From contig CALSPZ010000001.1 in NCBI GenBank assembly GCA_943788365.1, positions 620,001 to 684,000 on the forward strand: a DNA stretch of 64,000 bases, written 5' to 3'. Positions 34,099 to 43,996 of the stretch are shown here, in pieces. A program made the translations under genes and the position numbers. Position 1 is the stretch's first letter; each line of letters starts with the position of its first letter. The notes beneath the pieces were generated by a model. The model had not been told where the DNA came from. It was given only the letters and a program-made list of their open reading frames with translations, and made no database searches. Source of the DNA: CAJQGY01 sp905478015 (GTDB lineage: Bacteria > Pseudomonadota > Gammaproteobacteria > Magnimaribacterales > D2472).

Positions 34099-34134
34099 CA
34101 CACTTTAAACATTTATTTTCACACATTTACACAC
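34099..34134 (-). promoter_or_regulatory. Candidate MraZ operator: three phased GTGTG repeats
   Basis: On the minus strand, GTGTG boxes lie at 34130-34134, 34120-34124 and 34099-34103, spaced 10 and 21 bases apart. All three would face the same side of the helix. Two are GTGTGTAAAT and one is GTGTGAAAAT. E. coli MraZ binds TGGGN repeats at 10-base spacing and mycoplasma MraZ binds AAAGTG-type repeats. The spacing fits; the motif is my inference. A TATACT hexamer follows, about 7 bases before the mraZ ATG. Confidence 0.5.
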
Positions 34135-34146
34135 TACAATATAAAA

Positions 34147-34473
34147 GAGTTGGTCTATAAGCCGGATTCTGTAATCAACGGTCATCTATCTCGATATTAT
34201 GTTGCCACAATACTCTAGCAACCTACCCAAATCCCAGGCGAGCAACCTGATAAGATTTCTATTTGGTTTTGCTTCAGGTTGGGGTTTGCAATGCCTTAAA
34301 TGTCTCCACTTAAGCGGTGGGCTCTTACCCCACCATTTCACCCTTACCAAAAAATTGGCGGTATATTTTCTGCTGCACTTTCCGTAGGCTCGCGCCTCCC
34401 AGGAGTTACCTGGCACCTTGCTCTGTGAAGTCCGGACTTTCCTCTGAATAATCAGCGACCGTCCGACCAACTC
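34147..34473 (-). ncRNA. rnpB: RNase P RNA, bacterial type A
   Basis: About 327 bases on the minus strand. The universally conserved AGAGGAAAGTCCGGAC is near the 5' end, followed by GGTGCCAGGTAACTCCTGGG, GGTAAGGGTGAAA and GGTAAGAGCCCACCGC. The 3' half contains AAACCCCAACC, CAAATAGAAATC and ACAGAATCCGGCTTATA. The ends GAGTTGGTC and GACCAACTC pair to form P1, which sets the boundaries. The P3 arm is shrunken to a tiny CTGA-TTAT-TCAG hairpin. It is the catalytic RNA for tRNA 5' maturation. It lies between rsmI and mraZ, a classic gammaproteobacterial location, and accounts for this 428-base stretch without a protein gene. Confidence 0.97.
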
Positions 34474-34501
34474 AATAATATTATAAGCTGTTAAATTAAT
34501 T

Positions 34502-35317
34502 TTATGAATCTAGAAATGATTTATATATTTCTCTTTTAGATTTTCCTGAAACCAATGAAAGAAGTTTAGCTGCATCTTTTGGAGGAAGTTTATCAAGAAA
34601 TGCAGATTTTATTTTATTGTCTATATTTATACCAATATTATTTATATGCGTTAAATCTAAAACAAGAACAATCTCACCCTTTAGAGTAACCTTATCATTC
34701 TCTAGCAAATCCAATATATGATTTGCACTCCCCCTCACGACCTCTTCATGCAATTTTGTCATTTCTCTGCATATAGCAATATTAATATTTGATGAATACA
34801 GCTTGCTTAAAATATAAATAGTATCTGAAAGCCTTTTGACTGTTTCAAATAAAATAATAGTGTGTTTTTCTTGAGCAAGATTTCTTAAAAATTGAAGCTT
34901 TTGTTCTTTTTTTCTTGGAATAAAACCAAGAAATAAAAAACTTGATGGTGGCATGCCAGACAATACTAGAGCATTAACTACACTTGAGGGCCCAGGCAGA
35001 ACAGTGAATTCCTGATTGTGATGTATACATTTTGTAATTAAGTAATAACCAGGATCAGAAATTGCTGGCATTCCTGCATCTGAAAGAATGGCTACATCAT
35101 TATTCTGCTCAAGAAGATCAAGTATTTTAGGTGCTACTTGAGTTTCATTATGCTCATGCAATGAGCTTACATTTTTCTTAATTTCAAAGAAATTAAGAAG
35201 TTTTTTTGTATTTCTTGTATCTTCGGCATAAATAAAATCTATTTTTTTTAGAACATCAATTGACCTAAGTGATATATCATTTAGGTTGCCAATTGGACTA
35301 GCGATAAAATATAACAT
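34502..35317 (-). CDS. rsmI: 16S rRNA 2'-O-ribose C1402 methyltransferase RsmI
   Basis: 271 residues. It starts LYFIASPIGNLNDISLR and contains YAEDTRNTKKLLNFF, AILSDAGMPAISDPGY and TVLPGPSSVVNALVLSG, all typical of the tetrapyrrole-methylase-like RsmI family. It methylates the ribose of C1402 in the decoding centre. It diverges from the lpoA-like gene with only 15 bases between start codons, so the promoter of each must reach into the other's coding sequence. The rsmI/lpoA pairing is ancestral (yraL/yraM). Confidence 0.97.
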   Translation of the reverse strand: MLYFIASPIGNLNDISLRSIDVLKKIDFIYAEDTRNTKKLLNFFEIKKNVSSLHEHNETQVAPKILDLLEQNNDVAILSDAGMPAISDPGYYLITKCIHHNQEFTVLPGPSSVVNALVLSGMPPSSFLFLGFIPRKKEQKLQFLRNLAQEKHTIILFETVKRLSDTIYILSKLYSSNINIAICREMTKLHEEVVRGSANHILDLLENDKVTLKGEIVLVLDLTHINNIGINIDNKIKSAFLDKLPPKDAAKLLSLVSGKSKREIYKSFLDS

Positions 35318-35332
35318 TTGAATATAAAATTT

Positions 35333-36457
35333 ATGAAACTTAGCTTAACATCTTTTGTATTAATTGCATTTATTACAACTAGCTGTGTAAGCAATAATAA
35401 TCTTAATATTCAACAAAGTGATAAAAACACCAATCTGATAAATGGTCTTAATAATGAAATAGCGACAGATGATAAATTAGAACTTGAGAGGCTAATAGAT
35501 AAAGTACTCTCATACGAGGATATTGATGATGATGAGCTTGTAATTATTAATAAATATTTAATATTTTTAAGAAAGGATATTCAAACAAATATTAAAACTG
35601 CATTAAGAGAAATAGAAATTTTTAAAGAAAGTAGATCTCATAAATCTATATTTAATACTAATGAGAAAAATAAAGATCTTCTTATCAAACTATCTTTAGG
35701 CTCTGATTATGCTTTTAATTTTGAGTTTAATAGCTCAGGTATTTTTATTGATCAAAATCTTCAAGATTCAGTCCATTATGGTTTTTGCAACTCATACTCT
35801 TATGATCAAAGGGCCTCAATAGAAAGAATTGTATTTGAAGACTTTGAGAGGGATGGTGTCTTGGTTATTTATAATAAAAATTATAAAAGCTATGTTTCTA
35901 ACTTGAAACAAAAGTTTCCAACCGCATCTTTCTCTGAATTGAAATCTAATGATTATGATGAATTTATATCTAAAATATTAAATATTAAAGAAAGCAAGGA
36001 TCGAAAAAATACTCTTCAGGGATTGGATAAGAACACTAATTTGGTTTTTTTACCGCGTAAAAATCAAAATTTAAAGAAAATCTTTATTATCTTGGATTAT
36101 AAAGATGCTAAAGCTATTGTTCCTATTCTTAAGAGTTATGTTTTAGACTTTCCTATCTTTGCAACAAATGACTTACTTTATGAGATAGCAGACCCAAAGA
36201 AAATTTTAGACTTTGAGGGTTTATTTTTTCCATTAAATTCAAAAACAATGTCTTTATTTATGGAACAAGATTTAAAAATGACTAATTTAAAAGATGAATT
36301 TGACAAAACTATTTTGAGAGAGCTATTACTTCAGGAAAAGTTAAGGGAAGCAGATATAAAAAAATCATACATTAAAACTAATTTATCTGATGTTGAATAT
36401 AACCTAAATAGTTGCAATAGAAGAACTATATCCATCTCCTCTGCTGGAGATGGTTAG
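35333..36457 (+). CDS. lpoA: LpoA/LppC-like outer-membrane lipoprotein, shortened
   Basis: 374 residues from the ATG at 35333; an in-frame TTG at 35318 is a less likely start. The N-terminus is a lipoprotein signal with a lipobox ending TTSC (Cys18). The helical N-terminal part (about 60-130) is far smaller than the TPR domain of E. coli LpoA (678 residues in all). The C-terminal half resembles the periplasmic-binding-like domain of LpoA/LppC: FIILDYKDAKAIVPIL, FPIFATNDLLYE and FEGLFFPL. LpoA stimulates a class A penicillin-binding protein from the outer membrane. Position opposite rsmI supports the assignment. Sequence similarity is modest. Confidence 0.75.
   Translation: MKLSLTSFVLIAFITTSCVSNNNLNIQQSDKNTNLINGLNNEIATDDKLELERLIDKVLSYEDIDDDELVIINKYLIFLRKDIQTNIKTALREIEIFKESRSHKSIFNTNEKNKDLLIKLSLGSDYAFNFEFNSSGIFIDQNLQDSVHYGFCNSYSYDQRASIERIVFEDFERDGVLVIYNKNYKSYVSNLKQKFPTASFSELKSNDYDEFISKILNIKESKDRKNTLQGLDKNTNLVFLPRKNQNLKKIFIILDYKDAKAIVPILKSYVLDFPIFATNDLLYEIADPKKILDFEGLFFPLNSKTMSLFMEQDLKMTNLKDEFDKTILRELLLQEKLREADIKKSYIKTNLSDVEYNLNSCNRRTISISSAGDG
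36431..36452. terminator. Bidirectional hairpin between lpoA and sspA
   Basis: An 8-bp perfect, half-GC stem (CCATCTCC at 36431-36438 with GGAGATGG at 36445-36452) and a 6-base loop overlap the last codons of the lpoA-like gene. The hairpin lies 8 bases past the sspA stop on the other strand. It is the strongest hairpin I found at a convergent junction, although the following T-tracts are weak. Confidence 0.5.
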
Positions 36458-36460
36458 AGG

Positions 36461-37072
36461 CTAGTCTTCTTTTAAGTCTCTTTCAAGAGAAGATAGGCTG
36501 TCAAGAAAACCAGGACGTTCAAAAACCTTTTTCTGATAATCAAGAAGAGGTTTTAAATGTCTATTAACTGGGAGCTTTATACCAATAGATGGAAGTCTCC
36601 AGAGAATTGGAGCAAAACAGCAATCTACAAGGGTAAATTCATCACTCATAAAAAATTGAAATTCTTTAAATGTAGGAGCAATGGATGAGATCTCATGAAG
36701 AAGCTCTTCTCTTAGTTTCATCATTTCTTTCTCTGATAGCTTTCCTTCAATTAAAGTATCAACCATTGGACACCATTCCTTATCAATACGTAACATCAAG
36801 GTCCTGCTATTTGCTCTGGCAACTGGATAAACTGGGAGTAATGGAGGGTGAGGAAATCTTTCATCAAGATACTCCATCATTACTGAAGGGTCATGAAGGG
36901 CAAGGTCTCTATCAACTAAAATTGGTAACTTGTGATATGGGTTGATAGATAAAATCTCTTCAGGTGTATCTTCAAGGGTAGACTCTCTAATCTCAGCAGT
37001 TATATCTTTTTCTGCCAAAACAATTCTTACTCTTTGACTGTAGTGGTCATCTCTATCTGAATATAAAATCAT
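36461..37072 (-). CDS. sspA: Stringent starvation protein A (GST-like)
   Basis: 203 residues: an N-terminal thioredoxin-like domain (LYSDRDDHYSQRVRIVLAEK, with the cis-proline in HKLPILVDRDLALHDPSVMMEYLDERFPHPPL-type context) and a C-terminal helical GST domain. SspA binds RNA polymerase and in E. coli helps acid tolerance and phage transcription. It has no catalytic GST Cys/Ser in the usual position. It directly follows petABC, the conserved order, but sspB, usually next, is missing. Confidence 0.93.
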   Translation of the reverse strand: MILYSDRDDHYSQRVRIVLAEKDITAEIRESTLEDTPEEILSINPYHKLPILVDRDLALHDPSVMMEYLDERFPHPPLLPVYPVARANSRTLMLRIDKEWCPMVDTLIEGKLSEKEMMKLREELLHEISSIAPTFKEFQFFMSDEFTLVDCCFAPILWRLPSIGIKLPVNRHLKPLLDYQKKVFERPGFLDSLSSLERDLKED

Positions 37073-37092
37073 AATTTTTTCCTATCTAGTGA

Positions 37093-37920
37093 TTAGTGAT
37101 AATCTTTTTGATACTCTCTATAAAGTAACGAAGCTAAAGTTGTAAAGATTATAAAGAAGAATATAACATACCAACCTATTCTTTCTCTCTCTGCCTTTGC
37201 TGGCTCTCCAACATAAACAAGAAAATTAGTTAAATCATAAATCAAGCCATCGAATTCTGCTTTGGATAAACTACCTTCTCCTTCAGCAACCTTTAAATAA
37301 CCACATTTTTCTTTTGTTATAGTATTCCCGCTATCATCTCTTTTTTCTCCGCCATTCTTACCTATCACTGGTGTATTTTTACATACAAGCTTCTGGTTTC
37401 CTTGTAACTCTATTAAAACATTCGGCATTGCAGTGCCTGGATATACAAGATTATTTACACCGTATTGCTTCGAAGAATCTTCATAATAAGCTCTTAAATA
37501 GGTATATACCCAGTCGTCGCCTTTAGAACGAGTAACTAAGGTCAAATCAGGTGGAGCTACTCCAAACCATTCTGCAGATGCATCTTTTGACATTGAGCCC
37601 TTCATCAAATCGCCCATCTTAATAGAGGAATCAAAAATTAAATTTTCAGCAAATAGTTCTTCTGGGATATTTAAATCCTTTGCCACTCTTCCCCATCTAG
37701 AATACTGCAATGAGTGACAGCCATAACAATAATTTAAAAAAACTGCCGCGCCTCTTTGGAGGGATTCAGTATCATTTAATGAATATTTAAACTCATCGCA
37801 ATCTCCATAATCCTTACAAGGGCCTCCCTCAGCAGCTGAAATGCTGCCAACAAAAAAGACCAACACTAATGGAGTAAGTGTTTTTAATAATTTTAAACTT
37901 AATGGATTAAATGTCTTCAT
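37093..37920 (-). CDS. petC: Cytochrome c1 of the bc1 complex
   Basis: 275 residues. A signal peptide ends near SISAAEG (about 29). The haem-binding CYGCH is followed by SLQYSRWGR, and the Met ligand lies in PGTAMPNVL. A C-terminal membrane helix (about 246-265) ends in RE-YQKDYH. It takes electrons from the Rieske centre to soluble cytochrome c. Its ATG overlaps the petB stop by 4 bases. Confidence 0.97.
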   Translation of the reverse strand: MKTFNPLSLKLLKTLTPLVLVFFVGSISAAEGGPCKDYGDCDEFKYSLNDTESLQRGAAVFLNYCYGCHSLQYSRWGRVAKDLNIPEELFAENLIFDSSIKMGDLMKGSMSKDASAEWFGVAPPDLTLVTRSKGDDWVYTYLRAYYEDSSKQYGVNNLVYPGTAMPNVLIELQGNQKLVCKNTPVIGKNGGEKRDDSGNTITKEKCGYLKVAEGEGSLSKAEFDGLIYDLTNFLVYVGEPAKAERERIGWYVIFFFIIFTTLASLLYREYQKDYH

Positions 37921-39134
37921 AAACGATCAGGTACTTTTTTTGTATTCTCAAATTTTGTATAGAATGGCATTAGTAGGAAAAATGCAAAATATAAAAAAGT
38001 GCATATTAAGCTCATTGTTTTTCGTATTTCAGTAACACCCACAGTCCCTAAATAACCAAGGGTTATAAAACTTATTGCAAAAAGAGCTAGTGCAATTTTA
38101 CTGTAAATTCCTTTATATCTAATTGAAGCAACATCACTTCTATCTAGCCATGGTACAACAAAAAATATAGCAACTGCTGAACCCATAACTATTAGACCTC
38201 CTAAGGCATCTGGAATGGCTCTTAACATAGTGTAGTATGGTGCATAGTACCAAACTGGTGCTATATGCTCAGGAGTAACAAGTGGATTTGCTTCTTCAAA
38301 ATTTGCCATTTCAATAAAGTAGCCGCCGCCTTCTGGAAAGAAAAACATTATGATTGCAAAAACAGTCATAAAAACTCCTATTCCTACAAGGGCATTCAAT
38401 ACTTTGTATGGAAAGAAGGGTACGCTATCAAGAGGTATACCGTCTTCATCTAAGTGCTCTTCTATATCAACACCCTCTGGATTTCCAGCTCCTACCTCAT
38501 GCAATGCAACAAGATGAAGAAATACAAGTGCGATTAAGACTAACGGCAGTGCTACAACATGCAGCGCAAAGAATCTAGAAACTGTAATACCGGAAATGTA
38601 ATAATCGCCTCTAACCCATAATTCAAGGGACTCGCCCACATAAGGAATTGCTCCAAATAATGAAATAATTACTTGTGCTCCCCAATAAGACATTTGGCCG
38701 TAAGGCAAAACATATCCAAGAAAACCTTCAGCCATCATTGCTAAATATATAGTACATCCAAAAATCCACACAAGCTCTCTAGGTTTTTGATAAGACCCAT
38801 AAAGAAGACCTCTAAACATATGCAAATAAACAACTGCAAAAAATAGCGAAGCTCCTGTTGTGTGCATATACCTTATAACCCAGCCATAATCTACATCTCT
38901 CATGATGTACTCAACTGATGCAAAAGCGCCCTCTTCAGTGTTTTCGTAAGGCATGATTAGCCATATACCAGAAACAATTTGTATTATTAATACAACTGAA
39001 GCTAAAGCACCAAATAAATACCAAAAATTAACTTTCTTTGGAACTGGGTGCTTGGATAAATGTCTTTCAAATGTATTAACAATTGGAAGTCTATTATTAA
39101 CCCAATTAAATATATTAGAAAACATTTGATTCAT
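37917..39134 (-). CDS. petB: Cytochrome b of the bc1 complex, PVWY type
   Basis: 405 residues with eight membrane helices. Haem-ligating His pairs lie in RYMHTTGASL/YLHMFRG and RFFALHVVALP/VFLHLVALHEVG. The GQMSYWGAQVI segment is typical. The Qo-site motif is Pro293-Val294-Trp295-Tyr296 instead of the PEWY of mitochondria and Alphaproteobacteria; the Glu there takes part in quinol proton release. It oxidises ubiquinol in the inner membrane. It starts 2 bases after the petA stop. Confidence 0.98.
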   Translation of the reverse strand: MNQMFSNIFNWVNNRLPIVNTFERHLSKHPVPKKVNFWYLFGALASVVLIIQIVSGIWLIMPYENTEEGAFASVEYIMRDVDYGWVIRYMHTTGASLFFAVVYLHMFRGLLYGSYQKPRELVWIFGCTIYLAMMAEGFLGYVLPYGQMSYWGAQVIISLFGAIPYVGESLELWVRGDYYISGITVSRFFALHVVALPLVLIALVFLHLVALHEVGAGNPEGVDIEEHLDEDGIPLDSVPFFPYKVLNALVGIGVFMTVFAIIMFFFPEGGGYFIEMANFEEANPLVTPEHIAPVWYYAPYYTMLRAIPDALGGLIVMGSAVAIFFVVPWLDRSDVASIRYKGIYSKIALALFAISFITLGYLGTVGVTEIRKTMSLICTFLYFAFFLLMPFYTKFENTKKVPDRL

Positions 39135-39136
39135 TA

Positions 39137-39721
39137 TTATGCAACTCCCTTATCTTCACCAATAGTTAAAATATCACCATCAAAAAAATGTGGTGGGACG
39201 ATTAAATTTGTGGGAGCAGGAACTCCTTTGTATACTCTACCAACTATGTCAAACATAGATCCGTGACATGGACAGAAAAAACCTCCAGACCAAGAGGCAT
39301 CCCAAGCCTTTGGCTCAACTTCAGGATAGTATTTAGGTGAACATCCTAGATGAGTGCAGACTCCTGTTAAAACAGAATACTCTTCACTTTGGCTTCGTGT
39401 TGGTGACAAATTTTTATATGGCTCATCAATTGAATCAGAATTTGGATCAGCCAATTTAGACAATGCTGCGTCTAAACTATTAAGACTTTCTTGGGTGTGT
39501 CTTACAACAAAAACTGGTTGTTTTCTCCAAGCAACTTGAATTTGTTGACCATATCTAATTTTAGAAACATCTATTTTAACAGATGCTCCTGAAGCTTTTG
39601 CCTTTGCACTTGGATTCCAAGAAGCTATAAATGGAGTAGCGGCAAATGGTATGCCTGATAACCCAACAGCACTTGTTAAACCAATTAAAACTTTTCTTCT
39701 TGTCTTATCTTTTTCTTGCAT
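39137..39721 (-). CDS. petA: Rieske iron-sulfur subunit of the bc1 complex
   Basis: 194 residues. A twin-arginine-like start (KTRRKVLIGLTSAVGL) gives the membrane anchor (about 9-30). The [2Fe-2S] ligands are in CTHLGC and CPCHGSMFD, followed by the proline-rich loop around GVPAPTNL. It passes electrons from ubiquinol to cytochrome c1. It begins the petABC operon, 82 bases after rpsI. Confidence 0.98.
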   Translation of the reverse strand: MQEKDKTRRKVLIGLTSAVGLSGIPFAATPFIASWNPSAKAKASGASVKIDVSKIRYGQQIQVAWRKQPVFVVRHTQESLNSLDAALSKLADPNSDSIDEPYKNLSPTRSQSEEYSVLTGVCTHLGCSPKYYPEVEPKAWDASWSGGFFCPCHGSMFDIVGRVYKGVPAPTNLIVPPHFFDGDILTIGEDKGVA

Positions 39722-39760
39722 AAGCCTGTGGGTAGCTATGTGAATTTAATTTAAAATCGG

Positions 39761-39785
39761 CAAGATTATAACATTAATAATCTTG
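39761..39785 (-). terminator. Candidate terminator after rplM-rpsI
   Basis: A 9-bp perfect stem (39761-39769 with 39777-39785) and a 7-base loop lie 18 bases past the rpsI stop. On the minus strand it is followed by CCGATTTTAAATT. It is AT-rich and the T-tract is short, so termination may be partial, allowing some readthrough into petABC. Confidence 0.4.
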
Positions 39786-39803
39786 GTAAACTTAATAAAA
39801 ATA

Positions 39804-40196
39804 TTAACGTTTAGAGAACTGTTTGCTCTTTCTAGCTTTCGCCAGTCCTGGCTTCTTCCTTTCAACTCTTCTAGAGTCTCTGGTAAGTAATCCAGCTTTT
39901 TTAAGCTGTGCTCTAAGCTCTTCATCAAACGAAAGTAATGCTCTTGATATGCCATGTCTAATCGCGCCAGCTTGACCAAAATTACCACCGCCATTAACTT
40001 TGATATTTAAATTCACTTTGTCAGATAAATTAGTAAGTTCAAGAGGTTGTAATACAAGCATCTGAGCAACTTTTCTTCCAAAATAAACATCTAGAGCTTT
40101 ATCGTTTACGCTTATAGCTCCGTCTCCCTTAGTTAGATAAACTCTAGCAGATGAGGTTTTTCTTCTTCCAGTTGCGTAATGTACTTCTGATGTCAT
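39804..40196 (-). CDS. rpsI: 30S ribosomal protein S9
   Basis: 130 residues. ATGRRKTSSARVYL at the start, GGGNFGQAGAIRHGISRAL and the C-terminal KKPGLAKARKSKQFSKR that reaches the P-site tRNA are all S9 landmarks. Its start overlaps the rplM stop by 4 bases. Confidence 0.99.
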   Translation of the reverse strand: MTSEVHYATGRRKTSSARVYLTKGDGAISVNDKALDVYFGRKVAQMLVLQPLELTNLSDKVNLNIKVNGGGNFGQAGAIRHGISRALLSFDEELRAQLKKAGLLTRDSRRVERKKPGLAKARKSKQFSKR

Positions 40197-40627
40197 ATTT
40201 TAGGATTCCATTCTATAGGTTGTTGTGATTCATGATCATGATTTGAACCAGGAAAAACTTTTAGCTTTTTCACCATAGATTTTCCAAGTTTATTCTTTGG
40301 CAGCATACCTTTAACTGCATCCTCGATTACTCTCTCTGGATTTTTTTCTATAACTTCTCTAAAAGTCTTAGTTTTTAAACCGCCTGGGTACAAAGAATGC
40401 TTGTAATACTTTTTATCGTAGAACTTATTTCCTGTAACTTTAATCTTGTCAGCATTTATAACCACAACATAGTCACCACCATCTGTATGTGGAGTGAAAG
40501 TTGGTTTATCTTTGCCTCTGATTCTATCAGCTACTTTGGTTGCTAGTCTGCCCAAAACTTTATCTGATGCATCTATGATGAACCATTGTCTTTGAACTTC
40601 TTCTTTTTTTAATGCGAATGTTTTCAT
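40193..40627 (-). CDS. rplM: 50S ribosomal protein L13
   Basis: 144 residues from the ATG at 40627 (MKTFALKK); an in-frame TTG two codons earlier is unlikely. Motifs: WFIIDASDKVLGRLAT, GGDYVVVINADKI, KKYYKHSLYPGG and AVKGMLPKNKLG. It is an early-assembly large-subunit protein and in E. coli represses its own operon. The 70 bases upstream, to zapE, are AT-rich; I see no clear promoter there. Confidence 0.98.
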   Translation of the reverse strand: MKTFALKKEEVQRQWFIIDASDKVLGRLATKVADRIRGKDKPTFTPHTDGGDYVVVINADKIKVTGNKFYDKKYYKHSLYPGGLKTKTFREVIEKNPERVIEDAVKGMLPKNKLGKSMVKKLKVFPGSNHDHESQQPIEWNPKI

Positions 40628-40697
40628 ATACAAATAATAATAAGATGCGAATATTAATGTTTAGAGGGAAAATTAGCAATAATTTAATGCATTTAAA

Positions 40698-41759
40698 TTA
40701 ATTTTTTTTACTATTTATATATGTGTCAGTCTGCATCTCTTGCAACCTACTTGCACATCTTCCCCAGAGGAGATCTAACTTTTCGCCGTTATATATGTTT
40801 TGTGGTGTAATTTTTTCAAAAAAGAACTTAATTTTTATATTGTTTACATACGCAATATCTATAAAGGAAATAAATCTTCTTACAATATCTAATCGTGAAT
40901 CATCAACTAAATTAAAGTCATTTATAAAAACCCACTTAAACTCAGTACAAATTTTTATAAAATCATTTGCGGCAGTTGGTTGGGAAAAAAATTCAATAAA
41001 AGACAACCAAATAAAATCCTCTCCATGATCTGAGCAAATAAACTTCCTACTATTAATAAATAGGTTTTTATTTGGCTTTCTATCTTTATTAAAGTTTTGT
41101 CTAATTAGCTGAGAAATTATTATGCTTGAGTCGGGAATTGAATCGATATGATTGTTCTTAAAAATATTTTTTAACCTGTAATCATTCTGACCTTCTAGTT
41201 TATATATTAGAAGCTTGGTTTGCATGAATCGCATAACTTCAATAAACTTTTTTCTTTGCAGCCCATTTTTATATAAATCATCAGGTTGCGCATTAGATGA
41301 CAAATATAAGTAAATATTTTTTTTAATTATTAGTTTAAGTATATTTGACAATATCATTGCATCAGCAACATCTTCAACCTGAAATTCATCTATAAAAATT
41401 ACCTCATAATTAAGTTTTAAGAATGTAGCTATGCTATCAAGTGGATTCATTCTGCCTTTGTATTCATCTAACTTGCTATGAATGAGATTCATAAAATCAA
41501 TATAATGAAACTCTTTTTTTTTCATTTTTATGCTTTTAAATAATGTTCTTAAAATTAAGGTTTTACCCCTTCCAACCTCTCCCCATAGGTAGATTCCATT
41601 ATTTAAATTGTTTTTTTTAAATAATGGAAAAATCTTATAAAAAAAAGATTCCTTTTTAGGTTGTTTGCTTACAGCAATGTTGATAAATTCTTTCTGGGCA
41701 ATATCAGGATCTATGCCTTGGTTTTTAAGCGCATCAATGATATTTTTGTTACTTAACAT
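40698..41759 (-). CDS. zapE: AFG1-like ATPase ZapE
   Basis: 353 residues. Walker A is LWGEVGRGKTLI (near 58), Walker B IFIDEFQVEDVADAMIL, and SSNAQPDDLYKNGLQR is the AFG1 signature. ZapE associates with the divisome and destabilises Z-rings at constriction; related proteins act in membrane quality control. It diverges from degS with only 9 bases between start codons. Its place near rplM and degS is ancestral. Confidence 0.95.
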   Translation of the reverse strand: MLSNKNIIDALKNQGIDPDIAQKEFINIAVSKQPKKESFFYKIFPLFKKNNLNNGIYLWGEVGRGKTLILRTLFKSIKMKKKEFHYIDFMNLIHSKLDEYKGRMNPLDSIATFLKLNYEVIFIDEFQVEDVADAMILSNILKLIIKKNIYLYLSSNAQPDDLYKNGLQRKKFIEVMRFMQTKLLIYKLEGQNDYRLKNIFKNNHIDSIPDSSIIISQLIRQNFNKDRKPNKNLFINSRKFICSDHGEDFIWLSFIEFFSQPTAANDFIKICTEFKWVFINDFNLVDDSRLDIVRRFISFIDIAYVNNIKIKFFFEKITPQNIYNGEKLDLLWGRCASRLQEMQTDTYINSKKN

Positions 41760-41768
41760 TTAAGGATT

Positions 41769-42737
41769 ATGAAGTACTTTCTCACTATTTTCACTATAAC
41801 CATATTTTTTATAATAGGTTTGTTTATATTTTCAATCAATGAAAATGGTAAGTTTGTAAATGCATCAAGTAAAGCCATTCCATCAGTTGTAACAATTTGG
41901 TCATTCCAGAATTCTCAATATAGAAATAAGTTAAGCAGCATTGGCTCTGGTGTTGTTTTTTCTTCGGATGGATACATTGTGACTAATCACCATGTGATTA
42001 GTGGTGCTAAGAATATTGTTGTCCGAGTTGATAATAATGAGCTTGATGCAAAAGTGATTGGCTTTGATACCAATTCTGATATTGCTGTTCTAAAAATTAA
42101 TCTAAATAAGGATTTAGTTCCTATATCTATTGGAAGTAGTGAAAGTCTTAGAGTGGGAGATGAGGTCTTGGCAATAGGAAATCCTTATGGAATTGGGATC
42201 TCTGTTTCAAGCGGTATTATAAGTGCTACAGGAAGAGAGTACGGAAATCCTTATCTCAATCTTATTCAAACTGATGCTGCTATCAATCCTGGCAATTCCG
42301 GAGGAGCTCTTATAAACAATGAAGGCAATTTAATAGGGATTAACACAAAAATATATTCAAAAACTGGTGCCTACCAAGGTTTAGGTTTTGCAATCCCATC
42401 TGAAAAGGTTACGCAAATAGCTGCTGAAATTATTAAATTTGGTGAGGTTAGAAAGGCTTGGATTGGGAATTTTCGTGTTACATCCTCTAGGGTGGTGATG
42501 GGCGATCAAAGACTGCCCTCTCTAAAAATAGTTGAAATTGAACCTAATAAAGGCATTTATCTTGAGGGTCTTCGAACAAACGATCAGATTATCAAGGTAA
42601 ATTCATTACCAGCTTCATGGAATAATCTTACAGACGCAATAAATTATGCCCTTCCAGGAGATACAATTAGTATAGATTTTGTTAATAGTGAAGGTTTGCA
42701 AAAAATTACTATTGAAGTGACTAGTTATAAAAAATAA
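41769..42737 (+). CDS. degS: Periplasmic serine protease DegS (AlgW-type)
   Basis: 322 residues. One N-terminal membrane segment (about 5-23) anchors a trypsin-like domain with His75 (TNHHV), Asp104 (SDIAVLKI) and Ser177 (PGNSGG). A single PDZ domain (about 230-320) follows, which separates it from two-PDZ DegP. DegS cleaves anti-sigma factor RseA when unfolded porins accumulate, freeing sigma-E; rseA and rpoE are not in this window. AAGGA lies close before the ATG. It converges on murA with one base between the stops. Confidence 0.95.
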   Translation: MKYFLTIFTITIFFIIGLFIFSINENGKFVNASSKAIPSVVTIWSFQNSQYRNKLSSIGSGVVFSSDGYIVTNHHVISGAKNIVVRVDNNELDAKVIGFDTNSDIAVLKINLNKDLVPISIGSSESLRVGDEVLAIGNPYGIGISVSSGIISATGREYGNPYLNLIQTDAAINPGNSGGALINNEGNLIGINTKIYSKTGAYQGLGFAIPSEKVTQIAAEIIKFGEVRKAWIGNFRVTSSRVVMGDQRLPSLKIVEIEPNKGIYLEGLRTNDQIIKVNSLPASWNNLTDAINYALPGDTISIDFVNSEGLQKITIEVTSYKK

Positions 42738-42738
42738 A

Positions 42739-43995
<1,257 letters not shown>

Positions 43996-43996
43996 T

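Noticed and set aside
34186..34470. Open reading frame of 94 codons on the minus strand (and one of 62 on the plus) between mraZ and rsmI
   Set aside because: The sequence is RNase P RNA; the reading frames are incidental.
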